Shown: piece after piece, positions 37,701 to 46,539 of the stretch
How positions within the stretch are numbered: position 1 is the first letter of the stretch
Layout: the number at the start of each line of letters is the position of its first letter
Source: Coleofasciculus sp. FACHB-T130
GTDB lineage: Bacteria; Cyanobacteriota; Cyanobacteriia; Cyanobacteriales; FACHB-T130
Length of the DNA stretch: 64,000 bases
Direction of reading: 5' to 3'
Assembly (NCBI RefSeq): GCF_014695375.1
Contig: NZ_JACJOG010000034.1
Location: 1 to 64,000 of the forward strand
Program-made: the position numbers and the translations under genes
Notes under the pieces: generated by a model
What the model saw: only the letters and a program-made list of their open reading frames with translations
Told to the model about the DNA's origin: nothing
The model's database searches: none

Positions 37701-39554
37701 GGTAAGTGGATTCTTGGTACTATTTTGTGAAATTACCTCCCAATCTGCATCCAGGCACACAACTTTTGCTTTGTGTTGAGGTAGACTCTTTAACAGCAGA
37801 TGTTGAGTTAGCAACACAGGCACTTGGGTGTCTGATAACATGAAAGCTAAACGCTTTGGAGGATAGGCAGGGTCTAGCGGTACATAAGCACCACCCGCTT
37901 TGAGAATGCCTAAAATTCCGACAATCATTTCTAGGGAGCGTTCTACACAGATGCCTACTAAAACTTCTGGTTTTACCCCTAGTTTTTGCAAGTGATGCGC
38001 TAGTTGATTCGCCTTGGCATTGAGTTCTGCGTAGGTTAGTTGTTGGTTCTCAAATACAACGGCAACAGCATCTGGTGTCTTCTCTACCTGTGCTTCAAAT
38101 AACTGATGAATACAGTGATTTTGAGGGTAATTTACTTGGGTGTCATTCCAGTCAACTAGCAACTGATGCTGTTCAGCTTCTGTCAGTAATGGCAAATGTG
38201 ATAGGGGGCGATCGCAATCAGCGACAATGCCTTCCAGCAAGGTTTGAAAATGCCCCACCATGCGAGTAATCGTGGTCGCGTCAAACAGGTCAGTATTGTA
38301 CTCAAACGAGCCAATCAATTCTTCTCCCCGTTCGACCATATCCAGGCTCAAATCGAACTGTGCCGTCCCGCTATCCACTTCCAAGGGACTCAAAGTTAGT
38401 CCCGACGCCAGTTGCATCGCTGGCATGGGAGCGTTGTTCAAGGCAAACCACACCTGAAATAGAGGATTTTGGCTCAAATCCCGTTCTGGTTGGAGTTCTT
38501 CTACTAGCTTTTCAAAGGGCAAATCCTGGTGAGCATAAGCACCTAACGTTACTTCCCGAACTCGATTTAGTAACTCTTTGATAGTGGGATTGCCACTTAA
38601 ATCTGTTCGCAGCACCAAGGTATTGACAAATAACCCGATGAGTCCCTCAACTTCTGCTCGGTTGCGATTTGCGATCGCGCTCCCCACAATCAGGTCATCT
38701 TGGTTTGTGTAACGGTGTGCTAGCGTCTTGAATGCCGCCAGCATTGTCATAAACAAAGTCACACCCGTTTGCTGACTTAGAGATTTAAGCGCTGCTGTTA
38801 AAGACTTGGAGAGGGTGAAGAATTGTTTTCTACCCGTGTAAGACTGAATAGCAGGTCGAGGGCGATCGCTTGGCAGTTGCAGCACTGGCAAAGAACCACT
38901 CAATTGTTGTTTCCAGTAATTGAGCTGAGTTTCCAAAACTTTCCCCTGAAGCCAGTCACGCTGCCAAACAGCAAAGTCTGCATACTGAATTGGAAGTTCC
39001 GGAAGCGGTGAGGGGTTGCGATTAGAAAAGGCTTCGTAAAGTGCTGCCATTTCTCGCAGAAATACCCCCAAAGACCAACCATCAGAGATGATATGGTGCA
39101 TGGTCAGTAGCAACACATGATCTGCTTCATCTAGTCGTAACAGCGTGACTCGCCACAGAAGAACTTTAGTTAAATCAAAAGGTTGTTGGATTTCCTCATT
39201 TGCTCTTGCATAAATCTCAGCTTCTCGCTCACTTGCAGGTAGCGCTGTTAAATCTACAATCGGCAAGTTTAGAGTCAAGCTGGCTCGGATAACTTGCACT
39301 GGCTGACCATCTTCAACCGCAAACGTCGTCCGCAAAGCTTCATGGCGTTGCACCATTTCATTGAGACTTTGCTCCAAAGCGACAACATTCAGCTTCCCTG
39401 TAAGGCGGACAGCGGCAGGAATGTTGTAGAAAGGACTGCCTGGTTCAAATTGATCCAGAAACCACAATCTTGCTTGTGCAAAAGAAGTTGGAAGAACGAA
39501 AATATCGTCTTCTTGAATGTCTGTTGTAGCGTCCCAGGAAGAATGCAATGTCAT
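34761..39554 (-). CDS. NRPS C - A(Orn-like) - T - E
   Basis: The order is C (HHIISDGWS near residue 151), A (YTSGSTG near 631), T (GGDSILSLQ near 1060) and an epimerization domain (about 1110-1570). The E domain shows LLTPIQQWFFEQN, HHLVVDGVSWR, EGHGRE and RTVGWFTSVFP, all typical. The A-domain residues read DVGELCSID, closest in my memory to ornithine codes (DVGEIGSID), so a D-basic residue is predicted with modest confidence. No ornithine N-hydroxylase is in the window. Three repeat-derived segments interrupt the coding region in frame, one in E, one after A8 and one between A6 and A7. The start ATG has GGGAGAG upstream and lies 3 bases after the previous stop. Confidence 0.9.
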   Translation of the reverse strand: MTLHSSWDATTDIQEDDIFVLPTSFAQARLWFLDQFEPGSPFYNIPAAVRLTGKLNVVALEQSLNEMVQRHEALRTTFAVEDGQPVQVIRASLTLNLPIVDLTALPASEREAEIYARANEEIQQPFDLTKVLLWRVTLLRLDEADHVLLLTMHHIISDGWSLGVFLREMAALYEAFSNRNPSPLPELPIQYADFAVWQRDWLQGKVLETQLNYWKQQLSGSLPVLQLPSDRPRPAIQSYTGRKQFFTLSKSLTAALKSLSQQTGVTLFMTMLAAFKTLAHRYTNQDDLIVGSAIANRNRAEVEGLIGLFVNTLVLRTDLSGNPTIKELLNRVREVTLGAYAHQDLPFEKLVEELQPERDLSQNPLFQVWFALNNAPMPAMQLASGLTLSPLEVDSGTAQFDLSLDMVERGEELIGSFEYNTDLFDATTITRMVGHFQTLLEGIVADCDRPLSHLPLLTEAEQHQLLVDWNDTQVNYPQNHCIHQLFEAQVEKTPDAVAVVFENQQLTYAELNAKANQLAHHLQKLGVKPEVLVGICVERSLEMIVGILGILKAGGAYVPLDPAYPPKRLAFMLSDTQVPVLLTQHLLLKSLPQHKAKVVCLDADWEVISQNSTKNPLTKITAENLAYIIYTSGSTGTAKGVMIQHSSLVSIYLAWEETYQLRAASSCHLQMANFSFDVFTGDFIRALCSGGKLVLCPREFLLEPPKLYELMIQEKVNCAEFVPAVLRGLVQYVEDNKKRLDFMRLLICGSDSWYVREYEINRKFCGSQTRLINSFGLTEATIDSSYFEETPNLSSEQLVPIGRPFTNTQLYILDSHLQPLPVGIPGELYVGGAGLARGYLNRPELTQEKFISNPFRVRTSSHSPLSASRVRGQKICNEPESRLYKTGDLARFLPDGNIEFIGRIDYQVKIRGYRIELGEIEGVLSQHPAVREAVVLACENEPGNQRLIAYIVSNLNDVKLGQTHGCASLQDSELIKELRSFLKEKLPHYMVPSAFVVLEALPLTPNGKLDRRSLPVPDPTRSQTEAAYTAPQTTREEVLARVWSQALGVDKIGIHDNFFELGGDSILSLQIISKARDAGLQLSPKQIFQYQTIAELAAVAGTTQTIIEAEQGIVTGSVLLTPIQQWFFEQNLLDVHHWNQAVLLETRQRLDVNQLKKVVQALLKHHDSLRLHFVKDASGWQQFYADVDEVIPLIKLDFSNLPENQQKQAIEDTANELQASLNLSEGSLIRVALFELGDNQPNRLLIVIHHLVVDGVSWRVLLEDLQTSYEQISQGEFIQLPAKTTSFKQWSEQLQDYANSAALQQELNYWLTELQKPISCLPIDANGIDANGINTMATAQTVSVSLSQAETQALLQEVPKVYNTQINDVLLTALGQAFSQWIGMDSVLVDLEGHGRETFSESIDLSRTVGWFTSVFPVLLNVGKNSKPGEALKAVKEQLRRIPSRGFGYGALRYLSSEEVALALKALPQAEVTFNYLGQFDQTLPSSSLFKIASESTGNLYSPRGSRAYLLEINGLVAVGQLRLEWSFSESVHRRETVQRLAEGYIEALRSLITHCQSPEAGGYTPSDFIAAKASTSDFDKLLAQISQSTKGSRHES
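35557..35586. repeat. 15-bp tandem duplication in the epimerization domain
   Basis: Two exact copies of ATTCCGTTAGCATCT encode IDANGIDANG on the minus strand, in a loop after KPISCLP. Such a repeat may vary in copy number between strains. Confidence 0.85.
36647..36674. repeat. Palindromic repeat (family R3) inserted in frame after core motif A8
   Basis: The segment GTAGGGACGCACAG followed by CCGTGCGTTTGCCC is a near palindrome resembling other cyanobacterial dispersed repeats. It encodes GQTHGCASLQ between AYIVSN and the LRSFLKEKLP of the A-domain C-terminus. Confidence 0.7.
36925..36985. repeat. Repeat-derived insert between A6 and A7 of the Orn-like A domain
   Basis: The core CCCCTTACTCTGCTTGCGGA with GAGAGGGCTATGGGATGAGG is a different hairpin repeat from R1 but sits at the same protein position, between NPF and RLYKTGDL. 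It encodes SHSPLSASRVRGQK. Confidence 0.7.
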
Positions 39555-39557
39555 TGT

Positions 39558-42500
39558 TTACTCTCCCTTTTTTGATTGATTATGGGAACCGCGATGAGCC
39601 GTTCTGGAAATTGGCTGAATCGCCGCTTTCTGAGCATCAGCGTTACTCTCTTTAGTTTGGGAAATGCTTTCAGCAAGTCCAGCAATTGTTGGCAACTCAA
39701 ATAAATTTCGCAAAGGAATTTCTACTTGAAATGTGCGACGCACCTTAGAAATCAGTTGAGTTGCTACCAACGAGTTACCACCCAACTCAAAGAAGTTGTC
39801 GTAAATGCCTACCCGTTCAAGGTCGAGGACTTCAGTCCAAAGTTGCGCTAGCTTTTCTTCAACCGGATTCCGGGGAGCGATATAAACAACTGCCGATGAA
39901 GATAGATTTTCCGGTACAGGTAATGCTCCACGCTCGATTTTGCCATTTGCAGTTAAAGGTAAAGCCTCTAAAAACATGAAGGCAGATGGCACCATATAAC
40001 TCGGCAGTTTCTGCTTCAAGAAGTCGCGTAGATCGTGAATGCCGGTTGCTTGTTCTTTCGGCACAATGTAAGCGACTAAACGCTTGTCACCTGGGTTATC
40101 CTCTCGCAGCAAAACTACTGTTTCTCGAATAGCTGGGTGCTGCATTAGCGCTGCTTCAATTTCTCCCAGTTCGATGCGGAAACCCCGCAGTTTTACCTGA
40201 TTATCAATCCTGCCGAGAAACTCAATGTTGCCATCAGGTAGATAACGCGCCAAATCTCCAGTTTTGTATAAGCGACTCTCTCCCCTCCCCTCCCCTACGA
40301 GGGGAGGGAAGCAATTCTCCCCCTTCCCTCGTAGGGAAGGGGGCTGGGGGGTTAGGTTTTTAAACGGATTAGAAATAAACTTCTGGGCTGTTAAATCAGG
40401 ACGATTGAGATAGCCTCGCGCTAAGCCAACGCCGCCGATGTGAAGTTCCCCAGCCACACCTACTGGAACGGGTTGCAGGTGGCGATCGAGGATATAGAGT
40501 TGAGTATTCGCGATCGCGCGACCAATCGGAACGATAGGGAGTTCGCTTTCCCGTTGACAAGCCCAATACGTGACATCAATGGCTGCTTCCGTTGGGCCAT
40601 AAAGATTGTGTAATTGGGCGTCCAACCGCGCAAAGAAGCGTTGCTGAAGTTCGTAGGATAAAGCCTCGCCACTGCAAATCACTCGTTTGAGACATTGACA
40701 TTTTTGTACTTCCAATTCTTCTAGGAAAACCTGAAGCATTGGCGGCACAAAATGAATGGTAGTGATTTGCTCTTGGGCAATCAGCTCCACTAAATAAGCG
40801 CTATCTTGATGTCCTCCTGGTCGAGCCACAACTAGACGAGATCCAGTTAGCAAAGGCAAGAAAAATTCCCAAACAGAAACATCAAAGCTGAAGGGAGTTT
40901 TCTGTAAAACTCGGTCTGTTTCTGTTAGTTGATAAGTGTCCTGCATCCACAGTAAGCGATTGCAGATACCCAGATGGGTATTCATCGCCCCTTTGGGAGT
41001 TCCTGTGGAGCCAGAGGTGTAAATAACGTAAGCTAAATTTTCCGCAGTCACCCTGGTAGAAGGATTTTCTACGCTCTCTTTGGCAATGCTTTCCCAATCT
41101 GCATCGAGGCATAAAACTTGAGCATTGTGTTTGGGAAGATTTTCGACTAAATGCTGTTGAGTTAGCAGCACGGGAACCCCAGCATCTTCAAGCATGAAAG
41201 CTAGGCGCTCTTGGGGATAGGATGGATCGAGTGGAACATAAGCTCCACCGGCTTTCAGAATGCCAAGTAATCCCACCACCATTTCTAGGGAGCGTTCCAT
41301 ACAAATACCAACCAAAACTTCTGGTTTTACGCCTAGCTTTTGCAAGCGATGCGCTACTTGGTTGGCTTGTTGATTTAATTTTTGATAAGTTAATTGTTTG
41401 CTTTCAAAAACAACAGCAATATTATCTGGTATTTTTTCTACCTGAGCTTCAATCAGCTGATGAAGACACGCATCTTTCGGGTAATCAACCTGAGTCTCGT
41501 TCCACTCTACGAGTAACTGATGTTGTTCTGGTTCAGAAAGCAGAGTCGATAACTCATAACGTGCCGAAGGTTGGCTTGCCATGACTTCAAGAGTCTTAGC
41601 GTAATATCCCCTAATCGCCTCTCTTTCTTCTTGAGAAAATGAGGCTTGATATTCCAGCTTTACTTGAACGCGATCGCTTACTGGATTCAAAACAAAATTA
41701 GCAATTAAAGCAAAGTTTGTCTCTTCAAAGAAGGCCGCGTCTAATATCTCAATATTTTCCAACCCTAAAACACTTTCATAAACGTGAAAATGCGTAAAGT
41801 TAAAAGCTGTTTCAAAAAGCGATTCTCTACTTAGCTCTTTCTGCAACTCTGGCAGGGGATAGCGCCGAAAAGGTAGCAATTCCCGCTCAGAGGTAAAAGT
41901 TTCTTTTACCAAATCTATCCAGGTTCCTCCTGGCAATTCTTGGCAAAATGGTAGCGTGTTCAGGAAAAGTCCTAGAACCTTTTCACCATCTTTTTTTGCT
42001 AGTCTGCCATTGGAGACTAAGCCAGTTAAAACTGCTGATTGACCGCTCAACAAACTTAATACTCGCAGATGTGCTGCAAGCAGAACACTTTTTAGGGAAA
42101 CGCCTGCTGATTCAGCGAGTTGCTTTAAACTTGCGGAAGTTTCAGAAGAAAGAAAAATTTCCTGCACGCAAGGTTTCTTTTGATGCGTTTCTTCAGCGAT
42201 AGGAAACCAGCGAGGCAGTTTGGTAATGGTACTGTCTTTTAACTTTTCGCTCCAAAAGTTGCGACATTCCTCGGAAGCGATCGCTTCCCGTTCTAAAGAT
42301 ACAAAGTCTCGGAAATGACTAACGGGTGATGGCAAAACTTCCAGCGTTTCTTCCCCTTCCAGCAACGCAGAATACTGTTGAAACAACTCGGAGAATAAAG
42401 AAGCTACACTCCAGCCGTCGAGAATAGCATGGTGGAAGCTGAGGGTAAGTTGAAATGTTGCGTCAGTACGGCGATGTACCTGAAATTTCAGCAGAGGAGG

Positions 42501-45500
42501 ACGAGTCCAATCAAAATTTCGGCTTTTTTCAATTTCAAACCAATTCGTGAGTGCGTCTGCTTGTTCAGAATGACGCCAATCCTCTACTTGCAGAGGAACT
42601 TCAACTGCCTGATAAATGAGTTGTAGGGGTTCTTTGAAAGTAGTTAAGTCGAAGCAGGTGCGTAACACTGCATGACGACTGATTAGAGATTTGATAGCTG
42701 TTTGCAGTGGTTCAAGGTCAAAAGTTGCTTGCACTTGGAAGCTTACAATGTCGTGATAAACTGCTGTTTCTGGACTGTATTCGCTATGAAACAGCATCCC
42801 TGCTTGCAACTTGGTGAGGGGATAAGCGTCCTCGATTCCATTGGGTAATTTTTGACGATCTGCTTCGGAAATAAGGCTAAAAGGTGCAACAGAAGCAGTC
42901 TTGTCAATTTCATTCGCTTCTAGATGTGGAGCGAGTTCGGAAATTGTCTGATATTGGAAGAGTTGTTGGAGAGAGAAGTTTAAGCCTCGGTTTTGGACAA
43001 GCGATCGCACTTGGATACTCCGAATCGAATCTCCACCCAAAGCAAAGAAGTTGTCGTAGATGCCAACTTGCTCCAGGTTGAGAACTTCGCGCCAAATTTC
43101 TGCCAAAACCTGCTCTGCGGGCGTTCTAGGTGCCACAAACGCATCGTCTAAGTTGGGTCTAGCTACCCCCGGAGATGGCAATCCTTGACGATCTACCTTG
43201 CCGTTAGGAGTTAGCGGTAAAGACTCCAAAGTCACAAACGCAGATGGGATCGAATATTCTGGCAGTTTCTGTTGTAAGTAAGAGCGCAATTCGCTAACTG
43301 TGGGGACTGCTGCTGACTTAGGAACAACATAAGCCACCAATTTAGATCCCGCTTCATCTTCCCGAATTAGCACCACCATGTCTCGAATTTGTGGGTGCTG
43401 TGCTAACACCGATTCAATTTCTTCTAGTTCAATCCGAAAGCCTCTGAGCTTGATTTGGCGATCGCATCTTCCCAGATACTCAATCGTGCCATCAGCTCGG
43501 TAACGCGCCAAATCCCCCGTTTTATATAGGCGAGACCTCTCCCCTAACCCCTCCCCTACCAGGGGAGGGGAGCAATTCTTTCCCTTCCCTAGCAGGGAAG
43601 GGGGTTGGGGGGTTAGGTCTTTAAACGGATTGGGAATAAACTTCTCTGCTGTCAATTCAGGACGATTTAGATACCCTCGCGCCACTCCTGCACCGCCGAT
43701 ATGTAGCTCACCAATTACGCCAATCGGGACAGGTTGCAGATGCCGATCCAAAATATAAAGTTGCGTATTCGCAATCGAACGACCAATCGGAATCGATCCA
43801 GATTGATGCTTGCCTAAAGGAACTTGATAAATGCAGCATCCCACAACCGTTTCTGTAGGGCCATATTCATTTACCAACACAGTATCTGGAGCAAATTTTC
43901 GCCAAAATTCAAGGCTTTGAGCTAAAAGATTTTCGCCGCCAATAATAAAGGATTTGGTTCGACCCGCCACTTCTGCTGGGGCTAACTGATGACGCAGCAA
44001 ATCCAACTGAGCCGGGGTGATTTTAACCAAACTAAAGTCACTACCCTGCCGTAGCGCCATACTCAAAGCTTCGATACCCTGCGCTTCAGACAGCAAGATT
44101 ACCCGATTTCCCACTAATAAAGGTGAAAATAACCCGGTAATCGTCATATCGAAGCTCAGGGAAGAGTGAACTGGAGCGCCTTTTCCGGCTTCGACGGCGT
44201 AAGCTTGCGAACACCAACTTAAGTAATTAACCAATCCTCGATGGGGAATTAATGTTCCTTTTGGCTTACCTGTGGAACCGGAAGTATAGATGACATAAGC
44301 GAGGTTATCAGCGTTAACTTCTTTGGCTGGACTGGCTACACTTTCTTGGGAAATGCAATCCCAGTCTGCATCTAAATAAATAACTTTAGCGGTGTGGTGA
44401 GGTAGCTTTTCGACCAAATGCTGTTGAGTTAACAACACCGGCATCTGAGCGTCTGACAGCATGAAAGATAGGCGCTCTTGGGGATAGGAGGGGTCTAACG
44501 GCACGTAAGCTCCCCCTGCCTTGAGAATGCCGATAAGTCCGACCATCATCTCCAAAGAGCGTTCTACACAGATGCCAACCAGAGATTCGGTTGTTATCCC
44601 CTGTTTTTGCAGGTAATGCGCTAGTTGGTTTGCACGTTCATTTAGCTGTTTGTAGGTGAGGTGTTGGTTCTCAAAGACGATAGCAACAGCATCCGGTGTT
44701 TTCTGTACCTGCTGTTCAAACAACTGATGAAAGCAGCTATCGGCGGGGTAATCAGTCTGAGTCTGATTCCACTCCACCAACAATTGATATCTTTCCGCCT
44801 CCGTCAATAACGGCAAGCCCGACAAACGGCAATCGGGATTCGCCACAATACCTTCCAGCAGCGTTTGAAAATGCCCCAACATCCGAGTAATCGTGGCTTC
44901 ATCAAACAAGTCAGTGTTGTACTCTAATGACCCTGTCAACCCTTCCTCGGTATCCGTTATCTCTAGCGTCAAATCAAACTTGGCGGTGCCAGTTTCCACC
45001 TCCAAAAGGCTCAAACTCAGACCTGGTAACTGCAACGCTGTTTTAGGGGCAGTGTGGAGGGCAAACATCACCTGGAACAGGGGTGTATAACTGCGATCGC
45101 GACTTGGCTGTAGTTCCTCTACCAGCCTTTCAAAAGGCAGCTCCTGGTGAGCATAGGCTTGTAACGCCACTTCTCGCACCCTCGCCAGCAATTCTCGAAA
45201 ACTCATGTTTTCAGACAGCAGCGTGCGTAAAACCAGCGTGTTGACAAAGAACCCAATTAGAGGCTCGATTTCCTTTTGAGTACGATTGGTCATGGGAGTG
45301 CCAATCGAGATATCTTGCTGCCCCGTATAGCGGTAAAGCAGCGTGTTAAAAGCCGCTAATAGAGTCATAAATAGTGTGCTTTCTGACTGCTGACTCAACG
45401 TTCTTAGAGATAAGGCAAGCGGTTGGGAAATGGTAAAAAATTGCCTAGCACCCCTAAAAGTATTAACAGTTGGTCGCGGTCTATTTGTAGGGAGTTCCAG

Positions 45501-46244
45501 AATTGGGGAAGCACCCGTTAATTGCTGCTTCCAGTAGTTAAGCTGAGTTTCTAGAACTTCTCCCACAAGCTGCTGTCGTTGCCATGCAGCAAAGTCGGCA
45601 TACTGAATCGGAAGCTCAGGCAAAGGTGACGGCTTGCCTTGACAAAAAGCTTCATATAATTCTGCCAATTCTTGAATAATCACACCACGAGACCAACCAT
45701 CAGAAACAATGTGGTGCATCGTGAACAGCATTAGGTGTTCTGTCTCACTCAGCTGCAACAGCTTCACTCGCAGCAGTGGTTCTTGTGATAGGTCAAAAGG
45801 TCGTTGCGCTTCCTCCTTTTTCACATCTTCTAATAACTGCTGCCGTTCGTTTTCAGGCAAATCCCGCAAATCAATTACGGGCAGATTTAACGCCAAATCT
45901 GAAAGCTTTTCCTGCACGGCTTGCCCCCCCACCGCTCTAAAACGGGTTTGCAGAACTTCGTGGCGTTGCCGAATTTGATTCAGGCTTTGTTCCAGCGCTT
46001 TTACATTCAAAAATCCTGTCAATCGTATAGCGATGGGGACGTTGTAAATAGGGCTATCTGGCTCTAGCTGATGAAGAACCCACAGCCGTTGCTGATGAAA
46101 AGATAAAGGCAACGACTTGGAATCTTTTCGTTGAGAAATTGCTTGGGTTTTAACAGGAGTCAAACCCTTTTGTTTAAGTCGTAGTTCTAGTAACGCCCGT
46201 TGTTCCGGAGATAAAGCAGCAATTCTTTGAGAAATATTATTCAT
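39558..46244 (-). CDS. Two-module NRPS C - A(Asn-like) - T - C - A(Ser) - T
   Basis: Module one has C (HHIVSDGWS near residue 176), A (YTSGSTG near 653) and T (GGDSIRSIQ near 1066). Module two has C (HHAILDGWS near 1268), A (YTSGSTG near 1740) and T (GGNSLVATQ near 2153). The codes read DMTKIGEVG (asparagine-like) and DVWHISLID (serine). Both A domains carry an R1 insert between A6 and A7. The N-terminus MNNISQRIAALSPEQRALLELRL is a typical NRPS docking-like helix, which fits its position after a PKS protein. The gene follows a 295-base repeat-rich gap, the second-longest internal break in the cluster. The downstream gene begins 3 bases after the stop. Confidence 0.92.
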   Translation of the reverse strand: MNNISQRIAALSPEQRALLELRLKQKGLTPVKTQAISQRKDSKSLPLSFHQQRLWVLHQLEPDSPIYNVPIAIRLTGFLNVKALEQSLNQIRQRHEVLQTRFRAVGGQAVQEKLSDLALNLPVIDLRDLPENERQQLLEDVKKEEAQRPFDLSQEPLLRVKLLQLSETEHLMLFTMHHIVSDGWSRGVIIQELAELYEAFCQGKPSPLPELPIQYADFAAWQRQQLVGEVLETQLNYWKQQLTGASPILELPTNRPRPTVNTFRGARQFFTISQPLALSLRTLSQQSESTLFMTLLAAFNTLLYRYTGQQDISIGTPMTNRTQKEIEPLIGFFVNTLVLRTLLSENMSFRELLARVREVALQAYAHQELPFERLVEELQPSRDRSYTPLFQVMFALHTAPKTALQLPGLSLSLLEVETGTAKFDLTLEITDTEEGLTGSLEYNTDLFDEATITRMLGHFQTLLEGIVANPDCRLSGLPLLTEAERYQLLVEWNQTQTDYPADSCFHQLFEQQVQKTPDAVAIVFENQHLTYKQLNERANQLAHYLQKQGITTESLVGICVERSLEMMVGLIGILKAGGAYVPLDPSYPQERLSFMLSDAQMPVLLTQQHLVEKLPHHTAKVIYLDADWDCISQESVASPAKEVNADNLAYVIYTSGSTGKPKGTLIPHRGLVNYLSWCSQAYAVEAGKGAPVHSSLSFDMTITGLFSPLLVGNRVILLSEAQGIEALSMALRQGSDFSLVKITPAQLDLLRHQLAPAEVAGRTKSFIIGGENLLAQSLEFWRKFAPDTVLVNEYGPTETVVGCCIYQVPLGKHQSGSIPIGRSIANTQLYILDRHLQPVPIGVIGELHIGGAGVARGYLNRPELTAEKFIPNPFKDLTPQPPSLLGKGKNCSPPLVGEGLGERSRLYKTGDLARYRADGTIEYLGRCDRQIKLRGFRIELEEIESVLAQHPQIRDMVVLIREDEAGSKLVAYVVPKSAAVPTVSELRSYLQQKLPEYSIPSAFVTLESLPLTPNGKVDRQGLPSPGVARPNLDDAFVAPRTPAEQVLAEIWREVLNLEQVGIYDNFFALGGDSIRSIQVRSLVQNRGLNFSLQQLFQYQTISELAPHLEANEIDKTASVAPFSLISEADRQKLPNGIEDAYPLTKLQAGMLFHSEYSPETAVYHDIVSFQVQATFDLEPLQTAIKSLISRHAVLRTCFDLTTFKEPLQLIYQAVEVPLQVEDWRHSEQADALTNWFEIEKSRNFDWTRPPLLKFQVHRRTDATFQLTLSFHHAILDGWSVASLFSELFQQYSALLEGEETLEVLPSPVSHFRDFVSLEREAIASEECRNFWSEKLKDSTITKLPRWFPIAEETHQKKPCVQEIFLSSETSASLKQLAESAGVSLKSVLLAAHLRVLSLLSGQSAVLTGLVSNGRLAKKDGEKVLGLFLNTLPFCQELPGGTWIDLVKETFTSERELLPFRRYPLPELQKELSRESLFETAFNFTHFHVYESVLGLENIEILDAAFFEETNFALIANFVLNPVSDRVQVKLEYQASFSQEEREAIRGYYAKTLEVMASQPSARYELSTLLSEPEQHQLLVEWNETQVDYPKDACLHQLIEAQVEKIPDNIAVVFESKQLTYQKLNQQANQVAHRLQKLGVKPEVLVGICMERSLEMVVGLLGILKAGGAYVPLDPSYPQERLAFMLEDAGVPVLLTQQHLVENLPKHNAQVLCLDADWESIAKESVENPSTRVTAENLAYVIYTSGSTGTPKGAMNTHLGICNRLLWMQDTYQLTETDRVLQKTPFSFDVSVWEFFLPLLTGSRLVVARPGGHQDSAYLVELIAQEQITTIHFVPPMLQVFLEELEVQKCQCLKRVICSGEALSYELQQRFFARLDAQLHNLYGPTEAAIDVTYWACQRESELPIVPIGRAIANTQLYILDRHLQPVPVGVAGELHIGGVGLARGYLNRPDLTAQKFISNPFKNLTPQPPSLRGKGENCFPPLVGEGRGESRLYKTGDLARYLPDGNIEFLGRIDNQVKLRGFRIELGEIEAALMQHPAIRETVVLLREDNPGDKRLVAYIVPKEQATGIHDLRDFLKQKLPSYMVPSAFMFLEALPLTANGKIERGALPVPENLSSSAVVYIAPRNPVEEKLAQLWTEVLDLERVGIYDNFFELGGNSLVATQLISKVRRTFQVEIPLRNLFELPTIAGLAESISQTKESNADAQKAAIQPISRTAHRGSHNQSKKGE
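40278..40360. repeat. R1 repeat inserted in frame in the second (Ser) A domain
   Basis: It encodes NLTPQPPSLRGKGENCFPP and LVGEGRGES between NPFK and RLYKTGDL. The DNA contains CCCCTCCCCTACGAGGGGAG and CCCCTTCCCTCGTAGGGAAG hairpins. Confidence 0.9.
43534..43620. repeat. R1 repeat inserted in frame in the first (Asn-like) A domain
   Basis: It encodes DLTPQPPSLLGKGKNCSPP and LVGEGLGERS between NPFK and RLYKTGDL. The hairpins are CCCCTCCCCTACCAGGGGAG and CCCTTCCCTAGCAGGGAAGG. Confidence 0.9.
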
Positions 46245-46290
46245 AATTAATCACCTATAAAAGCTTAGTGCTTTAAAAAGAAGTGAGAGC

Positions 46291-46411
46291 ATATAGCATT
46301 TTCATTTGATTCGTGAGATTTTTTAAACGAACCGCAGAGGACGCCGAGGGCGCAGAGGAAAGAGAAGAAGAGAGAAGATGAGTTCGCGAATCAAATAGGA
46401 TTGCTATATAG
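46291..46411. mobile_element. MITE-like palindromic element (family R4), copy 2
   Basis: The ends are inverted: ATATAGCATTTTCATTTGATTCG on the left (first 20 bases are enough to see it) and CGAATCAAATAGGATTGCTA on the right. The core is AACGAACCGCAGAGGACGCC followed by a purine-rich run. It occupies the gap between the PKS and the next NRPS and has no coding capacity. Confidence 0.65.
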
Positions 46412-46435
46412 CACCATAAACAATTTTTAAGATTT

Positions 46436-46518
46436 TCCATTTCTCTTCCTCTCTTCCTTGGCGCTTTTTGCGTCTTGGCGGTTCATTCACAAAGATAATG
46501 TTCGCAAATCAGATATAA
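46436..46518. mobile_element. MITE-like element (family R4), copy 3, opposite orientation
   Basis: The reverse complement reads GAACCGCCAAGACGCAAAAA and then GCGCCAAGGAAGAGAGGAAG, matching the cores at 4.25 and 46.34 kb. It lies immediately next to copy 2 and ends about 20 bases after the PKS stop, in the PKS-NRPS gap. Confidence 0.55.
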
Positions 46519-46539
46519 CCGATCTAATCTTTCTGCTTG

